Assembly: GCA_016800925.1 (NCBI GenBank)
Contig: JABCPU010000086.1
Span: 1-64,000 of the forward strand
Origin: Suillus spraguei
Taxonomy: Eukaryota > Basidiomycota > Agaricomycetes > Boletales > Suillaceae
DNA: 64,000 bases
Direction: 5' to 3'
Below the pieces are notes generated by a model. It did no database searches. It saw only the letters and a list, made by a program, of their open reading frames with translations, and had not been told where the DNA came from. Position 1 is the stretch's first letter; each line of letters opens with the position of its first letter. The translations under genes and the position numbers were made by a program. Below are positions 35,384 through 47,770 of this stretch, piece by piece.

Positions 35384-35807
35384 AATACCCGTATGAAATT
35401 TTATGATCTGATGTCGTCTCCCGGATACTAGATTCACCTTAATTTTCATTTCTACGCTTAATGCTCTTCATGGGTCTCCAGGTGCATAATGAATTTCGGG
35501 TTCCGTTGTGTTCATTCTTCTTTATTGTTTCAATTGCTTCATATTTGCTTGCCATTTCATACTTGTAGCCTTACTTTGCGGTTGTTCTCTCTGCTAAACG
35601 CCACTGTAGCCCAGATTACCTTCTCTAAATAGACCAATTGCGTTGTTCTCGATATCATATGAACAATTGTATTACAACTAACTGACTCCGAACAGATGGT
35701 CGTGAGGGTATGTCAACATGAAGTTCTCAAAGTTTGGGTATATGAACTTCGACCGGGCATTGAGTGAACAAGTCGAAGTTGCGCCACAAATTCATCTGAG
35801 AAAATGC
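35384..35807. other. Convergent 3' intergenic region
   Basis: AT-rich 3' flanks of the esterase and the Nudix gene, with no other feature seen. Confidence 0.5.
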
Positions 35808-36782
35808 CTACGTGAGCAATGAGACCATTGAGAGCCCATTGAAAATACGAGGGACATGATGTCGTACCGCGCCTTTCCGCCCTACCACCATGCGGTGTAG
35901 CCGACCCTTTGGGCCACCTCTCAATTCATCGCCCTCGTAAACGAAGGCTTCATCTACTCCATCATTAACATGGAACAATTTTGGATTGATCACCATCCGC
36001 CCGAATGCAGTTCTAGACAACGTCTGAATTGCATTTCTCTGGCTTTCGGTGCTGGATGATCCAGTAAGCATGGGACGAAGCGTTTCCAGAATGTAGTACT
36101 GCGGTGGGAAAAGGCCTATTTTCCCGGTTCTGAATTCCTCTATGGCCGATTCAGGATGCAAAAATCGTGTTCGGATGACTTCTTGTCCCCCATCAGGAGT
36201 CGGAAGGTGTTCTCTTCCGGAATACAGCCCACCCGACACAGAATCTCTGAGAAACGCGACAAAGAACTTTGTGCGGAATCGTCTGCTTAGACGTCAGATA
36301 CGTTTAAATGACAAGAAACAAGAAGTTTGTTGACCTGGCTGATGAGGGTGGCGTCACCCATGTAGTAAACGGCATCAGAGTGTCTATGTCGGCTCTTAGG
36401 TTGTTGTTTATAAGAAATGTGGAGAATGTCGTTTGTCCTCCATGGACAGCTTCTCGGGCCTGAGTGAAGTCGACATCGAGCAATTGACTCGGAGTATCCG
36501 ACAAAGCCAGCAGCAATCCCGCTTCTTCAAAGGTTTCTCTGATAGCAGTCCATTCTAGGGACGTATCCTGCTTGGCATCAAAATTTCCGCCAGGAAAAAC
36601 CTCCAATTCCAGGTGTCTTTGAACAGCGACTACAAAAGAGTGATTCTGCTCACGTGTTGGCCAGCGAATGACCTAGCCTGCGAGTTGCGCTGAACGAGTA
36701 GTATTTCGTTATGACTGTTGATCAAAATAAGACTTGCTGAAAGACGAGGCTCTGTAGGCTTTGGACTTTCACCGTCCGTCAT
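35808..36782 (-). CDS. Nudix hydrolase, NUDT19-like
   Basis: Nudix enzymes cleave nucleoside diphosphates linked to another moiety; the NUDT19/RPP2 group acts on acyl-CoA or CoA. Three exons give MTDGESPKPTEPRLSASLIL, then LLVQRNSQARSFAGQHVFPG, the Nudix box around RETFEEAGLLL, the long insertion typical of this subfamily, then FVAFLRDSVSGGLYS and HPESAIEEFRTGKIGLFPPQ. The catalytic REx2EEx pattern is intact. The length (about 285 residues) is a little short of typical NUDT19. It is divergent from UBLCP1 across 456 bp. The precise substrate cannot be told from sequence. Confidence 0.85.
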
Positions 36783-37238
36783 CTTAATTGAGGAGTCAGA
36801 AGGGAAACTCGGAATCGTGACTGAGAAACTTCTCCGCGAGAACGATATGCCGGTGTGTGTTCTGCTATGTATTCACATGACAATAATTAATGTGGGCCAC
36901 AGCAGATCACGGTGATGGAGTAACTTACTCCAGTAGTTGATGCAGATGACTGGGCGACCTGTAGTTTGTCAGAAGTAAAGTGCAAGTCCTCAACATAGGG
37001 CTTCGTCGAATGTCTAGTCACATATGTAGTCTAGTTTGGCTCCGGTGCAGTGCTCATTGGATCCGATTGGCAGGTCCAGAACAAATACTTCCGTAGTATT
37101 TCCGTATTTTTAGACTCTGCCTCAAACTATCAGACCTCGTCCTTGGGCTGGTCTACCACCTGAGAGTATACGCGCTTCCGTAGGCCACGCGATATCTTAA
37201 CTCGAAATCGCGTTTATATCAGCTTAGGCAGTGCAAGT

Positions 37239-38880
37239 ATGGCCACCGTGCAAGAGGTATGCTTGACCTAAGCTAATGTTATTAGTGGCACTTATTTGAA
37301 TGCACAACTTGAAGGATGAAATAATTCCTGAAACGAAAATTCCACTCACGTTCAAATGGTCAGGACGCGAGTACAAAGTAGATCTCCTTGGATCAGATAG
37401 GTAAGCTGCGAAACCAGATTGCTGCGATCCAGGGATGGCTATCCTCACCGTGACTGGTATTGACTCCGGTTTTGCAGGGTGTACGACCTCAAGACTTCAC
37501 TGATGAGTTTGACAAAGGTTCCGCCAGAGAGACAGAAAATTCTAGGTTTGGTGAAAGGAAAACTGCCCCCAGATCAAGAGAGAATGTCAGTGTTCGCTAT
37601 TTCCTGCACGCTTTTTTTCTCTGAGCCACATTATGATATGATTGTAGTGCAGATCTACGAATCGCAGGGAAATCATTCACACTTATAGGAACCCCCGAAG
37701 GCGACGAGATCAAAGACCCTTCAAGTAAGCACGCGATTTTTTAAACCTTTGGTGACTGTACTAACACATGGTCAGAGCTGGAATTCCTTCCTGATGTTGT
37801 CAATGACCTTGATGTAGACTTCGCCGACAACCCTGCTGCTGCTGCGGTATATAAAAATGACCTGCGAAACATTCGCAAAGTCAGAGAGGCAACCGAGAAA
37901 CTTCAGATTAATATCATTCATCCTCTGCGAGATGGAAAGCGTTTACTCGTGCTGGATATTGATTACAGTAAGCCAATCTTCTCCAGTATAATCATTTCCT
38001 GAGAGTAAATCTCATACAGCTATTTTGGACACCAAACCACTAACTTCTGGCTCATTGCCTCCTGCGGAATGTGCGAGGCCTGGCCTCCATGAATTCCTAG
38101 AGGCCATATACCCTTATTACGACATCTGCATCTGGTGCGATTCCTTCACCTCATGAATGTAACCTCTCACAGTCAATCGCCAGGTCTCAAACTAGCTGGA
38201 TATGGCTTGAGACGAAGCTCGTGGAACTCGGCATGGTTGGATCTACCAGGAATTACCAGGTTTTATTTGTGTTTTTATAGTGGCAAGTTACGGCTGACAT
38301 CAACTCCAGATTTCATTTGGTGCGACCGTGACTATCAAATTTTAACTCTTGCGTAGCTGATTAAGATGCGCAGTCCTCGACAAATCTTGCATGTTCGCTG
38401 TCTTTACAGAACGAAATGGTCAACCATATGCACACCATGTCAAGGCACTGCAAATTATTTGGAATCACTTTCCTCAGTTGTCAGTACGTTCTGATTTGAA
38501 CAATCGAGCACGCTTTAATTTTCCTCTTTTAAATTAGTTCGGCGAAGAACACTATTCACGTGGATGACCTGGTAAGATGAAGAAGGTATGACTCGAGTCT
38601 GTTGTCTCTAATTTCGTTGTAGAGTCGGAATTTTGCTTTGAATCCGAACGAGGGACTAAAAATCCATGCCTTCAAGAATGCTCATACAGAACAGGCTCAA
38701 GCTGACCGGGAGCTCCAGAAATTAGCCCGGTATATGGTGCATATTGCTGCTATAGATGATTTTCGGACGTTGCGCCACAAGGCATGTGTCTCGTGTTTGT
38801 TGTTCGACTGTAAATTTGCTCACTAATCAGCATTTTCAAAGACCTGGAAGCATGAGCTAAGGCGACTCACACAATCATAA
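37239..38880 (+). CDS. UBLCP1: Ubiquitin-like domain-containing CTD phosphatase (UBLCP1 type)
   Basis: A nuclear HAD-family phosphatase that dephosphorylates the proteasome in homologues. The N-terminal ubiquitin-like domain (LTFKWSGREYKVDLLGSDRV to SFTLIGTPEGDEI) is followed by the catalytic domain with the DxDxT motif in LLVLDIDYTILDTKP, then EAIYPYYDICIWSQTSWIW, NTIHVDDLSRNFALNPNEG and the tail KTWKHELRRLTQS. All exons join in frame only if a 10-nt exon at 38310-38319 (encoding ISF plus one base) is used between introns 38260-38309 and 38320-38373; this restores NYQISFVLDKSCMF. The last intron, 38782-38841, begins with GC. The start at 37239 gives a six-codon first exon. No disruption is seen. 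Confidence 0.9.
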
Positions 38881-39070
38881 CGAGGACGCGTCTTATCTTA
38901 CGGTGCTCATTCATACCAAAGCACCTCGATACATGAATTAGGCCTACATAGTAGGACATGTTATATTGTTGTATTGTAACTTTTGTACATGATTTTCGTA
39001 ACGTAGCTATTTTGTAACACAATTGTGTTATGCACAACGTTTCACACGGTATTTTATCGATATACACGCT

Positions 39071-39078
39071 TATATAAG
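39071..39078 (+). promoter_or_regulatory. TATA box candidate for the orphan gene
   Basis: TATATAAG lies 205 bp upstream of the ATG at 39283. Confidence 0.35.
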
Positions 39079-39282
39079 CGCTTATGCGTTGCGTAATGAC
39101 AAATTCTTCAACATGGCAAGCAACTGCCAGCCCGAGCTATTCATTTGAATTCAGTAAACTACCCTTCTGCAGTTCAGGAAATCATTGCGGTGGCCTGGTA
39201 CGTTATTATCGTACTATTCGTGTCGTGTCATTCATGTGTACTTTTTCTTTCGAAATTCTAGGCTCAGCTTTGCTCTTAGTAC

Positions 39283-40483
39283 ATGCTTGGAGTTGATCTG
39301 CGATGGAATCGACTTCGCTGGGCATATCAGTTCGATGTCGAGATGCGAACCAAGAGCGCGTCCGACTTGAATGGCCTCAGCAAGGAGGAAAAGGAGAAGG
39401 CGGAGTGTTCCTTCGAACCAGGCGAAATCGCTCACGTCGATGGTGGCGGTGGAATTGCGGCTGCCTTCTACGAATTCTTGCATCGTAACGAATTTCCACT
39501 GACGTTAATGGAACGGCGATACTTGCGCGTTCTTATTGACAGCGCCCCCGATATTAGCAAATATTGTCTCGTCCTCCACCGTCTCAGTGCGGATACATTC
39601 ATTGTGTGCTACGTCGCGTCTTTTGGTGGTGTTGTATACGGCACCGGCCTGTCTCCGATAACTCGGTTTTTTTCCATGGCTATGGGCGATACACCCCCGT
39701 GGCCACCCAATTCAAGGCCTCTGCATGTGATCCCAAGATGGATTGGATCTGGCTTTATATTTGGTGTTCCCGTGGTCAGGAAAAATCTGTCGAAAACGAC
39801 TCATTCCCGTGCCTTTCTTTCATACGGAGAATTGCATAGGGTAAGGACTTTTATCGCTGAAAGGCTTCAGGCATGTTCAGTCACCTGCTCAGTTTGACGG
39901 TTTAGAATGAAATATTTTTCACAGCTCTTCCGGCAAGTCCATACAGAATTGCGCGCGAAAGACCGCGATTGGCAAAAATTCCGCAAGAAAACCGGTCTAA
40001 AAGTTGATAGCTATGTGGACCCTGTGACGCTGAACTTGGAACACCAAAGCAGGGTAGATTCCAACCCTGAGATACTCAGTGAAGTGCCCGTCTCTGCCGA
40101 CCTTGGGGAATGTTCAAATTTCAAAAGTATGCTTCGGATAAAGCGTGACATTAAAGGCAAGGTGAAATTAATCTCGGTCGGTATGAAAGATTGTGACACG
40201 AGTCTGTTCTTAGTGCCTTTTATCCGCCAACGTCGTGTCATAGAAGTTCCTCCGAGTAATCACTTAGGCTGGTTGCTGCAATGGCAACGACAAGATATTA
40301 TGTCTTCACAACTCTATCTCAGGCGTCTCACACCTCGACTTGGCTCATATTATCCTACGCTCCGACAACTTCCCCTGCCCTTTCGGTACGTGAGACCTTG
40401 AGAATAATACTTTGCACTGCAACAAACAGACCTATTGGGGGAGTTTACTTAATTCCAGGACTTTCCTGATTCTACATGCGTAG
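39283..40483 (+). CDS. Orphan protein of unknown function
   Basis: No domain recognised. Exon 1 (39283 to about 39840) encodes MLGVDLRWNRLRWAYQFDVE to SRAFLSYGELHR and joins in phase, across a GTAAGG...CACAG intron, to LFRQVHTELRAKDRDWQKFR. A further intron with donor GTAATC after VIEVPP restores a coherent frame (SVSHLDLAHIILRSDNFPCP). The last exon is uncertain: a GTGAGA donor gives a stop at 40481-40483, but another frame there stays open for 37 codons. The composition is that of a normal soluble protein, with no signal peptide or membrane segment. The regular intron structure supports a real gene. Confidence 0.5.
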
Positions 40484-40760
40484 TAGATATTAAAGGAATA
40501 TGGTGTCCTAGAAGCCTCGAGGTTATCATTCAGGCCTGCATTCGACTACATTGGGTACAGTATCACTGAGGATGTACGGGAGCATGCAGCATCTGAGTAT
40601 TGCATGATTATGATTACATTGTAGAGATTGCGACAAAAACATCTACGGACATCAACATATTTCTGAGGTTGTAACACTATTTACCACAAGATCGAACGTC
40701 ATCACCGAGGATGGTAGTACTAAAGACATCCCTAAGCATGAATCTGTATAAAAGGCTTTG

Positions 40761-41740
40761 TCACATACTAGGTTTCGTAGCAACAAGAGGAAGAGAAGCA
40801 TTCAAGGGTCGCAATATACCACTGGCAGCGTCAAACTGCCAGTGGTTGCTGTTCGCAACTTCAGACAAGTGACAGTTCAGCAAGAATAGTATGGAGTCAG
40901 CCATCGAGCTCACTTGCAAGTACCTCCTTTCGTCCTAGCCCAAGTAATTTCTGAGCTTCCGTAATATGCAGGCACGCGAATGCTCGCGAAACAAGCGTGA
41001 ATGTATTCTTGCGGAACTCATCTAACGACAATGTCGATACAATGAACTTTTGATTAAATTTGCACATACCAAGGAAGTCGTTAACCAGCAGACCAACAGT
41101 TTTTCCCAGCCTTGAATCGGGGAAGTCACTTTGCTGCGACATCTGGAACAGCTCTTGGGCCCGAGCGTAAGTATTTTCATACTTTCGTTCCGAAGCAGAT
41201 ACCAGGAGTGCCGCAAGTGCATGTGATAGGGGATGCGATGACACATTTTCAGGTAACCGTGCAAGAGCATGTTGAGCAGGTGTTCTGGAAGAAGTGTTAC
41301 AAAAGAGTACGATCAAGGGAAGGGACTTAATACAAGTCATCCAGCACCATATAAGCCAGGACTAGAGGGGCAATAAGAAGTAGTCTGGAGTAACTTTTAT
41401 CATTTGAACCCTGTTACAGGACATTATCGACATGCCGAGATGTGTATGACGGGTAAGTGCTCACGTTCAAGTCGTGATGTTCAGCAATGTTAGTGATGGC
41501 AATGAAATTCTTTTGCTCGGCCAGGTCAGATAGCTGGGGAAAAACTTGCTGGTATATATCTTGCACAGCAGGGAGTTGGGGGGGTTCCGCACTGCCTGAG
41601 CTATTAGATGATGTGGAGGGATCCGAGGATTCCGCCGAGGAAGTGAGGATGGAATCTCGAGCTTCATCACGAAGCTCTGTTGCGCTCATTGGAGGTGGTG
41701 TGGGTGGTGCTTGAGCCATATGTCGAGCACTTGGCTTCAA
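40761..41740 (-). CDS. COP9 signalosome subunit 8-like (CSN8/PSD8/eIF3K domain)
   Basis: CSN8 is a small PCI-type subunit of the COP9 signalosome, which removes NEDD8 from cullins. The product starts MKPSARHMAQAPPTPPPMSA (an internal ATG seven codons later is possible) and has a serine-rich linker. The helical body follows: LPAVQDIYQQVFPQLSDLAE, LTPAQHALARLPENV, LSHALAALLVSASERKYENT, and DEFRKNTFTLVSRAFACLHI with TEAQKLLGLGRKEVLAI. It ends ANSNHWQFDAASGILRP...PSM at 40761. Five exons join in frame, so the gene is intact. The proteasome subunit Rpn12 shares this domain, but the short length and the closing winged-helix pattern favour CSN8. It is divergent from the NECAP-like gene, 150 bp away. 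Confidence 0.65.
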
Positions 41741-41890
41741 CTTCGAGAGTTTGGACTTGATGCTGATCAGGAGTCATCAGGCTGAGCTTAGCAAGGAGAT
41801 CTGCTGCTTACTAAGCAATCTGTAGGTCGCAACTTCCGGCAGACCTGGCAATTAAACGAAGTTAGCAGTTCCTTTCGTAGTGCTACAAAC

Positions 41891-42791
41891 ATGGATGCGC
41901 TCGACGAGGAGGTCGAATCAATCTTATATATTGCAAGAGAAGTATCAGGTAGGTCCAAGCTGCGCAAACCTCACCAGCAAGCCCTTCATCAGCACACGTA
42001 GTCTACAAGATCCCCCATCTGAAGGCCAACGAGGGACATCGTGCTAACGACTGGGGAGACCTCGCGCAACCGCTATGGAAAGGCAGACTGCGCATCGTCG
42101 AGAAGTCTAGTGGTGCGGCATTAATGTTTGAAGATGCTCAGACGGGTAAGTATTGCCAGCTTCTCACCACGCGCGTACCAGTGGGTAATTGACGCAACTA
42201 CAGGGGACTGTACGTTTCAACACGAACAATCAATATTGTAGCATCCTAACATAGAGTTAGTATTTGCCCGCGCACCTTATGACGCGCTTAAACCATGCGT
42301 GGAATCCGTACTTGATTCATCTCGATATTTTGTAATCAGGGTGGAGGATGCTGGCAAGAAGGCTTATATTGGGATGGGATTCGCTGAACGAACCGATAGC
42401 TTTGATTTCAGTGAGCGCCCTCCTTTCAGTCTGCCTGCTATTCTGACAAATGCTCTCAGACGTTGCACTGCAAGATTACACGAAGTGCGTCTGACAAACG
42501 CTGAAATTTCTTTCGCTCACTTACAGTACGCCCATGTTCAGGCGTTTGAAAGCTGCTTTTAGCCCTCCTAGTCCCGACGAAGAAACCCCTTCTCCCCATA
42601 TTCCGGCTGGTCCGAAGAAGGATTACTCTTTGAAGGAAGGCCAGACATTTTCCATATCCATTCCGGGAAAAGCTAGTAGACTGTTAACACCTGGGACCAG
42701 TTTGATAGGTTCTTCCACCCAAAGCACTGGTATCTCAGGAGGAGGGGTACCGCTATTACCACCCCCACCTTCATCAGGAAGGAAGAAATGA
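41891..42791 (+). CDS. NECAP-like clathrin-coat adaptor (PHear domain)
   Basis: NECAP proteins bind AP-2 and regulate clathrin-coated vesicle formation. The product begins [20 protein letters not shown] and shows [77 protein letters not shown] and [18 protein letters not shown], which is the whole PHear domain. The C-terminus [19 protein letters not shown] matches the conserved block after it. The proline-rich tail ends at 42791. The introns splice in frame; the LFARAP junction needs the acceptor just before TATTTGCC. Confidence 0.88.
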
Positions 42792-44173
42792 TGTTATTTA
42801 AACACCGAAGTATTTTGGCATTTTTTTGTATTTACTATTTTCCATGAAGACTGAATTCAACAAGATACCGAAATCATACACGCTCAAAATCAATGTTCAG
42901 ATCTGGGCGTAAGCCTCTGAACTTCTTTAGCATTGTACTCATCTACAACATGTGTGCTTGTGAGGACTTGCAATGACACGTGGATGATTTATTATAAGCA
43001 TCTTACCCTCTACTCACTTTGGGGTCTCCGTCGTCAATGAACCCATTCCACGTTGGTCGAAGATTCCAGCCATGAACTCGAGCGATACTTGAGCTGGTTT
43101 TCAATAGTAATACTGGATCGGAGACTACCATCTTGCAAGGCACCGATTGCGTACTTTAGAATGTCCATGCTTGCTAGTTGATAGGCAATGCAAATGATCG
43201 TCCGGTGTGAAATGGACACACATTTCAAAGTTAAGAATAGAGCCATGGGACGGCAAACGCTTGTGAAGACGTGGGAATGTAGTATGAATTTCTAAAAGGA
43301 TGACCAGTACGAAGTACTATGCTGCGAGAACCGGGGACCCAGTGGAAGATGAATGACGGCCATTATGCAGTCACCGGTCGAGAAGTACGCATCTGACCGT
43401 GTCAAGCCGTGTCACCACGAATATTCAGTACGTCGTACCTTGGGTCACCGATTAATCCCACTGCGTGTCTCGGACGTTGCATAGCTGGAATACGAAGGTC
43501 GCCTAATTGTTAGATCGCCTAGTAATAGGCTGAATCTTAAATGTCAGTCACCAATGGTGGTTGATGGCGTCTTGAAAATTTGCATATAAGCGCAAGTTGC
43601 CAAGTGTTGGTTGCATGTTAAAACCTTAACTCACTTGCTGAGATCAGGCACTGTGTTGTGTTCACGCGCCAAGTACCCGCTTGCCCCATCCTTTCGAAGT
43701 AACCCTCTTTTCGCCTGAGATTTTTTCTCCATGAGATCATGACCTCCCTTCATCTGAATCTCCGCTCAACTGCTTGCTGCAAGGTTGCACTCCTGAAGCC
43801 TATCTCGTACTGAGACCTCCTGGGTGTGACAACGTAGGATGATATGTTTGGCACCATCAAACAATGATAAAGATAGTCACATATATTTTGAACAGTGAAG
43901 GAGGATAACTACTGGGAAGATCAAAGATGTACTTATGGCTGCAGAAAAACATATACAGGGGCAACCAAAAAGCTGACATAATATTCCCATTCCTCTACTA
44001 ATCGTGGGAGTCGGGAATTTCGCACGTGACCTCATTAGTCAATTCGATTCATGTGCTCGCTAAGCCTCGCTTGCTCTCAGCCATTTCACAACAGCGAGCA
44101 TTGCAACTAGCTTCCTGTTCTCCTTCCTATTCAGGCTCCCCTATCAGATTAACGAGAGATTTTTTCACTCAGG
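42792..44173. other. Intergenic region without a supported gene
   Basis: A 70-codon minus-strand frame at 43034-43246 has no recognisable motif. The rest is ordinary intergenic sequence before NFS1. Confidence 0.5.
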
Positions 44174-46055
44174 ATGTTGTCCAGAGTGGCACCCAGCATG
44201 ATAGGAAAAGCTACTTTTAGAAACGCCATAGGACGGGCTGCTGTCTGTGCTCACAGAGGTTTCGTGCAACCTTCTGGTGCAGACCGTGCACGCATTGTCG
44301 AAGATATGCACTTCAAGCTCGAGGTTCCCAATCGTGAGAACAGCGTGATACAAAAGACTCGCCCAATATACCTCGATATGCAGGTATGGCCGTGTAGTTA
44401 GATACTATTCGGTGGATTAACAAGGTCCAGGCTACCACTCCCGTAGACCCACGTGTTCTCGATGCTATGATGCCCTACTTAACAGACCAATACGGAAATC
44501 CCCATAGTCGAACACACGCATATGGATGGGAAGCAGAGGAGGCTGTTGAGGTCGCACGCAAGGTAAGTCTGTCGGATTTATGAGCATAAAATCTCCCCGT
44601 AACATCCTTCAGCATGTAGCGGACCTTATTGGAGCTGAGGCCAAGGACATCGTTTTCACTTCAGGTGCTACCGAAACCAATAACATGGCCATTAAGGGTG
44701 TTGCACGGTTCAATAAAGACAAAAAAAGACACGTTATTACGCTACAAACGGTCAGCCGAGCCGCCTAGTTTCATGACAAATACTGATCGTCCCTGCAGGA
44801 GCATAAGTGTGTCTTGGATTCTTGCAGGAAACTCAGCGAAGAAGACTTTGAGATAACCTATCTTCCTGTCGAATCTAATGGCGTAGTGAACCTCGAGACC
44901 CTCGAGGCCGCCATCCGCCCTGATACCTCTCTTGTTTCTATCATGACAGTCAACAACGAGACTGGTGTCATCCAACCAATGAAGGAAATTGGTGCTATTG
45001 TGCGAAAGCATCGTGGTGTGTACCTTCACACTGACGCGGCCCAGGCCGTGGGAAAAATACCTATCGATGTTAATGAAGCCAACATTGACCTGATGAGCAT
45101 CTCAGGACATAAAATCTATGGCCCGAAGGGAGTAGGAGCTGCTTATGTCCGCCGGCGACCACGCGTGCGATTGGAACCGATCTTGAGTGGAGGAGGACAA
45201 GAGCGTGGGTTGCGCAGCGGTACCCTGCCCACGGCGCTGGCGGTTGGCATGGGCGAAGCAGCACGCATAGCCAAGCTAGAGATGGCGGTGAGTTCTTGTT
45301 CTTCGCACAACTTATGATGAAATCCAGCATTTGAATTGGCACTTGAATCAAGTGGCGTGATGCTCTAGGCTTACGGCCGTATGAGCCGCTAGCTTGGTAA
45401 CGATTCCCGTGCAGGGGTACTGATCAATTTCCTGTCTATCATCCTACCTCTCGTTCTGAATTTGATATATATTTTAGAGGGATCACGCACGGATCAAGCA
45501 GTTGTCGGACAGGTTAATCCAGGGCATCAATTCCCAAGTCCAGCATGTGGTTCGGAATGGAGATGCCAGTGGTTACCCAGGATGTGTGAATCTTTCGTTC
45601 TCGTATGTTGAAGGCGAAAGTCTTCTCATGGCCTTGAAGGTAAGCATAGTAGCACGTCTCTACTGAAAGAGACTCATGGTTTTGGTTGCAGGACATCGCT
45701 CTGTCTTCTGGTAGTGCATGTACATCTGCTTCTCTAGAGCCCTCATACGTTCTTCGTGCTCTTGGTATGTTTTCTCCGTGCGTAGATTGATCGTAGTGCC
45801 TGACAGTCACCTAGGAGCGGCGGAGGATATGGCACATTCGTCCTTACGCTTTGGTATCGGTCGTTTCACCACAGAAGCGGAAATTGATTTCGTGGTAAAT
45901 CACATCGTTCGCGTTGTCACTAGACTTCGTGATATGAGGTATCCTCTTATCCGCAGTTCAGTGTTTTTGCTATGCTCACCGCCTTTTTTAGCCCGTTGTG
46001 GGAGATGGTGCAGGAAGGCATTGACATCAACTCAATTAACTGGTCTCAACATTAA
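44174..46055 (+). CDS. NFS1: Mitochondrial cysteine desulfurase NFS1
   Basis: It provides sulfur from cysteine for iron-sulfur cluster assembly and tRNA thiolation, using PLP. The start at 44174 gives a basic presequence ([20 protein letters not shown]). The enzyme then reads [69 protein letters not shown], the PLP lysine in [34 protein letters not shown], the persulfide cysteine in [40 protein letters not shown], and a C-terminal SPLWEM...INWSQH that matches the ISCU-contacting tail. All junctions keep frame. One intron near 45,290-45,478 is longer (about 190 nt). Confidence 0.95.
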
Positions 46056-46281
46056 TTTATACTACTGGATTTATGATTACAGCGCATGTTGCTTTACCTG
46101 TCGTTGACATATTCGAGGATTGTTTTACCTAACTTTATGTACAACGTTCGATGTAAAGGAGTATCGAGGGATATTATTGGCGGTGTCCGAGGTCTTGTCT
46201 ACGGTGCCCAAATTCTTGGCATGACCATATAATGGCGAGTTGAATCTCCGCCATAACTGCACTCTTTCACTTTCAACCACC

Positions 46282-47770
46282 ATGGCAAGACGCTTGTACC
46301 TTGGCAGTATGAAAATTTCTTCTCGTCAGGTTCTGGCATAAGACAATCCTGATCATTGTTTGCATTGTATAGGACTTCCCCCTGATGCCCGCTCTGATGA
46401 CGTGGCTAAGTTTTTCGATGGCTATGGCCGTATCATTGACTGTCGTGTCATGACCGGTTCGTCGGACAAGAGGCGCGCGTCAAATGCAGAACTCACTGGA
46501 CCTCCATCAGGATTTGGTTTTGTTGAGTTTGAAAGCTCAAAGGTGGATCTTTCCACCATATATCACGGTGACCAGTATACCAAAACTTTATAGGATGCGG
46601 AGGACGCTGTGCATCATTTCAACGGCAAGCCATTTATGGGAGCCAAGTTCGTATTCATGATCGTCTGTAGATGTTTTTCGTGTTGGTTCTTACTTTTCTT
46701 ATTTTAGCATTGTCGTTGAATTCGCGAAAGAAAGTCGCCCCCGTCGGGATGTCTATGAGAGCGACCGTGGTTACGGGTATATTTCTTGACTTACCAAGCT
46801 AATTTGTGCCTTTTTCCTAACAATCTGCATTTTTTTTAGGGCTGCTCGCTCGCGCAGGCCTCCAGGTATTCGCCTGATCGTTTCCGGTATTTCTCGCGAC
46901 ACTAGTTGGCAGGTATGATGTTCTTTCGGTTCGCACCATTGGCAATGTTCGCGGAGTATATGACGCTTGTATTCTGGAGATCAATCCGGCTGGTCATTTT
47001 GGAACCTGGAAGGACCACCAGTATTTCGTTGATGTTCACTTTCGCCGGCTTTGCCCAGACCCAACAACGAACCTGACCATACACTCCTCACCCAGGACTT
47101 GAAAGATTTCGGACGTGAAGCTGGTAGCGTGTCGTTTGCCGACATTGATCGCGACAACCCTGGCCAGGGGTGTGTGACTCAAATTTAATGTGTTGTCCCC
47201 AGCTGACCTTCTCTCAGTATTCTTGAATATCTATCGCGAGACGACGCAGACCGTGCCGTCAAGGATTTGGACGGTAAAGACCTGCGCGGTAGACCTGTCC
47301 GCGTTGCTTACGACGATGCCGTAAGTCATATAGCTTGGGCATTTTGCATTGCGCCTTACCTGTTATCTCAGCGCGGTGGACCTGATAATTACAGGCGCGA
47401 GGATCGTCGTGAGGAACGTCCTCGAGGTGACGACCGATACAAAGAAGAACGTTACTACAGGGATGATCGTGCATCCTATCGCCGCGAGCGATCTCGGTCG
47501 CCTCCTCGTCGCAATGATTATGACGATCGTCGCCCCAGGTCTCCACCTCCGCCGCGGAGGGATCCTGATGAGAGAAAACCTGCAGGGTACGATGATTACC
47601 GACGGGGAGGTTATGATGATGACCGCAGAGCCCCTGATTATTATTATGACCGCCGCAGGGACGATGACCGGCGACGTGAAGACCGCAGTGGCAGACGCGA
47701 CGAGAAAGACGAACGGTACGACGACAGGGCAATGAGGCACGCAAATGGCGATGGTGGATGGGCGCGTTAA
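46282..47770 (+). CDS. SR-type splicing factor with RRM and SWQDLKD pseudo-RRM
   Basis: Related to SRSF1/SRSF4-type SR proteins and fission-yeast Srp2, which bind exonic enhancers and recruit the spliceosome. RRM1 has RNP2 LYLGRL and RNP1 GFGFVEFE. The second domain RLIVSGISRDTSWQDLKDFG carries the SWQDLKD signature of pseudo-RRMs. The tail is rich in RD, RR, RS and GYDDYRR repeats (DDRRREDRSGRRDEKDERYD) and ends at 47770. Eight or so introns splice in frame. The intron between SWQ and DLKD (46913-47095, 183 nt) is about three times longer than the others, and its second codon would be a stop if retained. Confidence 0.9.

Noticed and set aside
43034..43246. A small minus-strand gene between the NECAP-like gene and NFS1
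   Set aside because: A single 70-codon frame without motif, intron or conserved neighbourhood.
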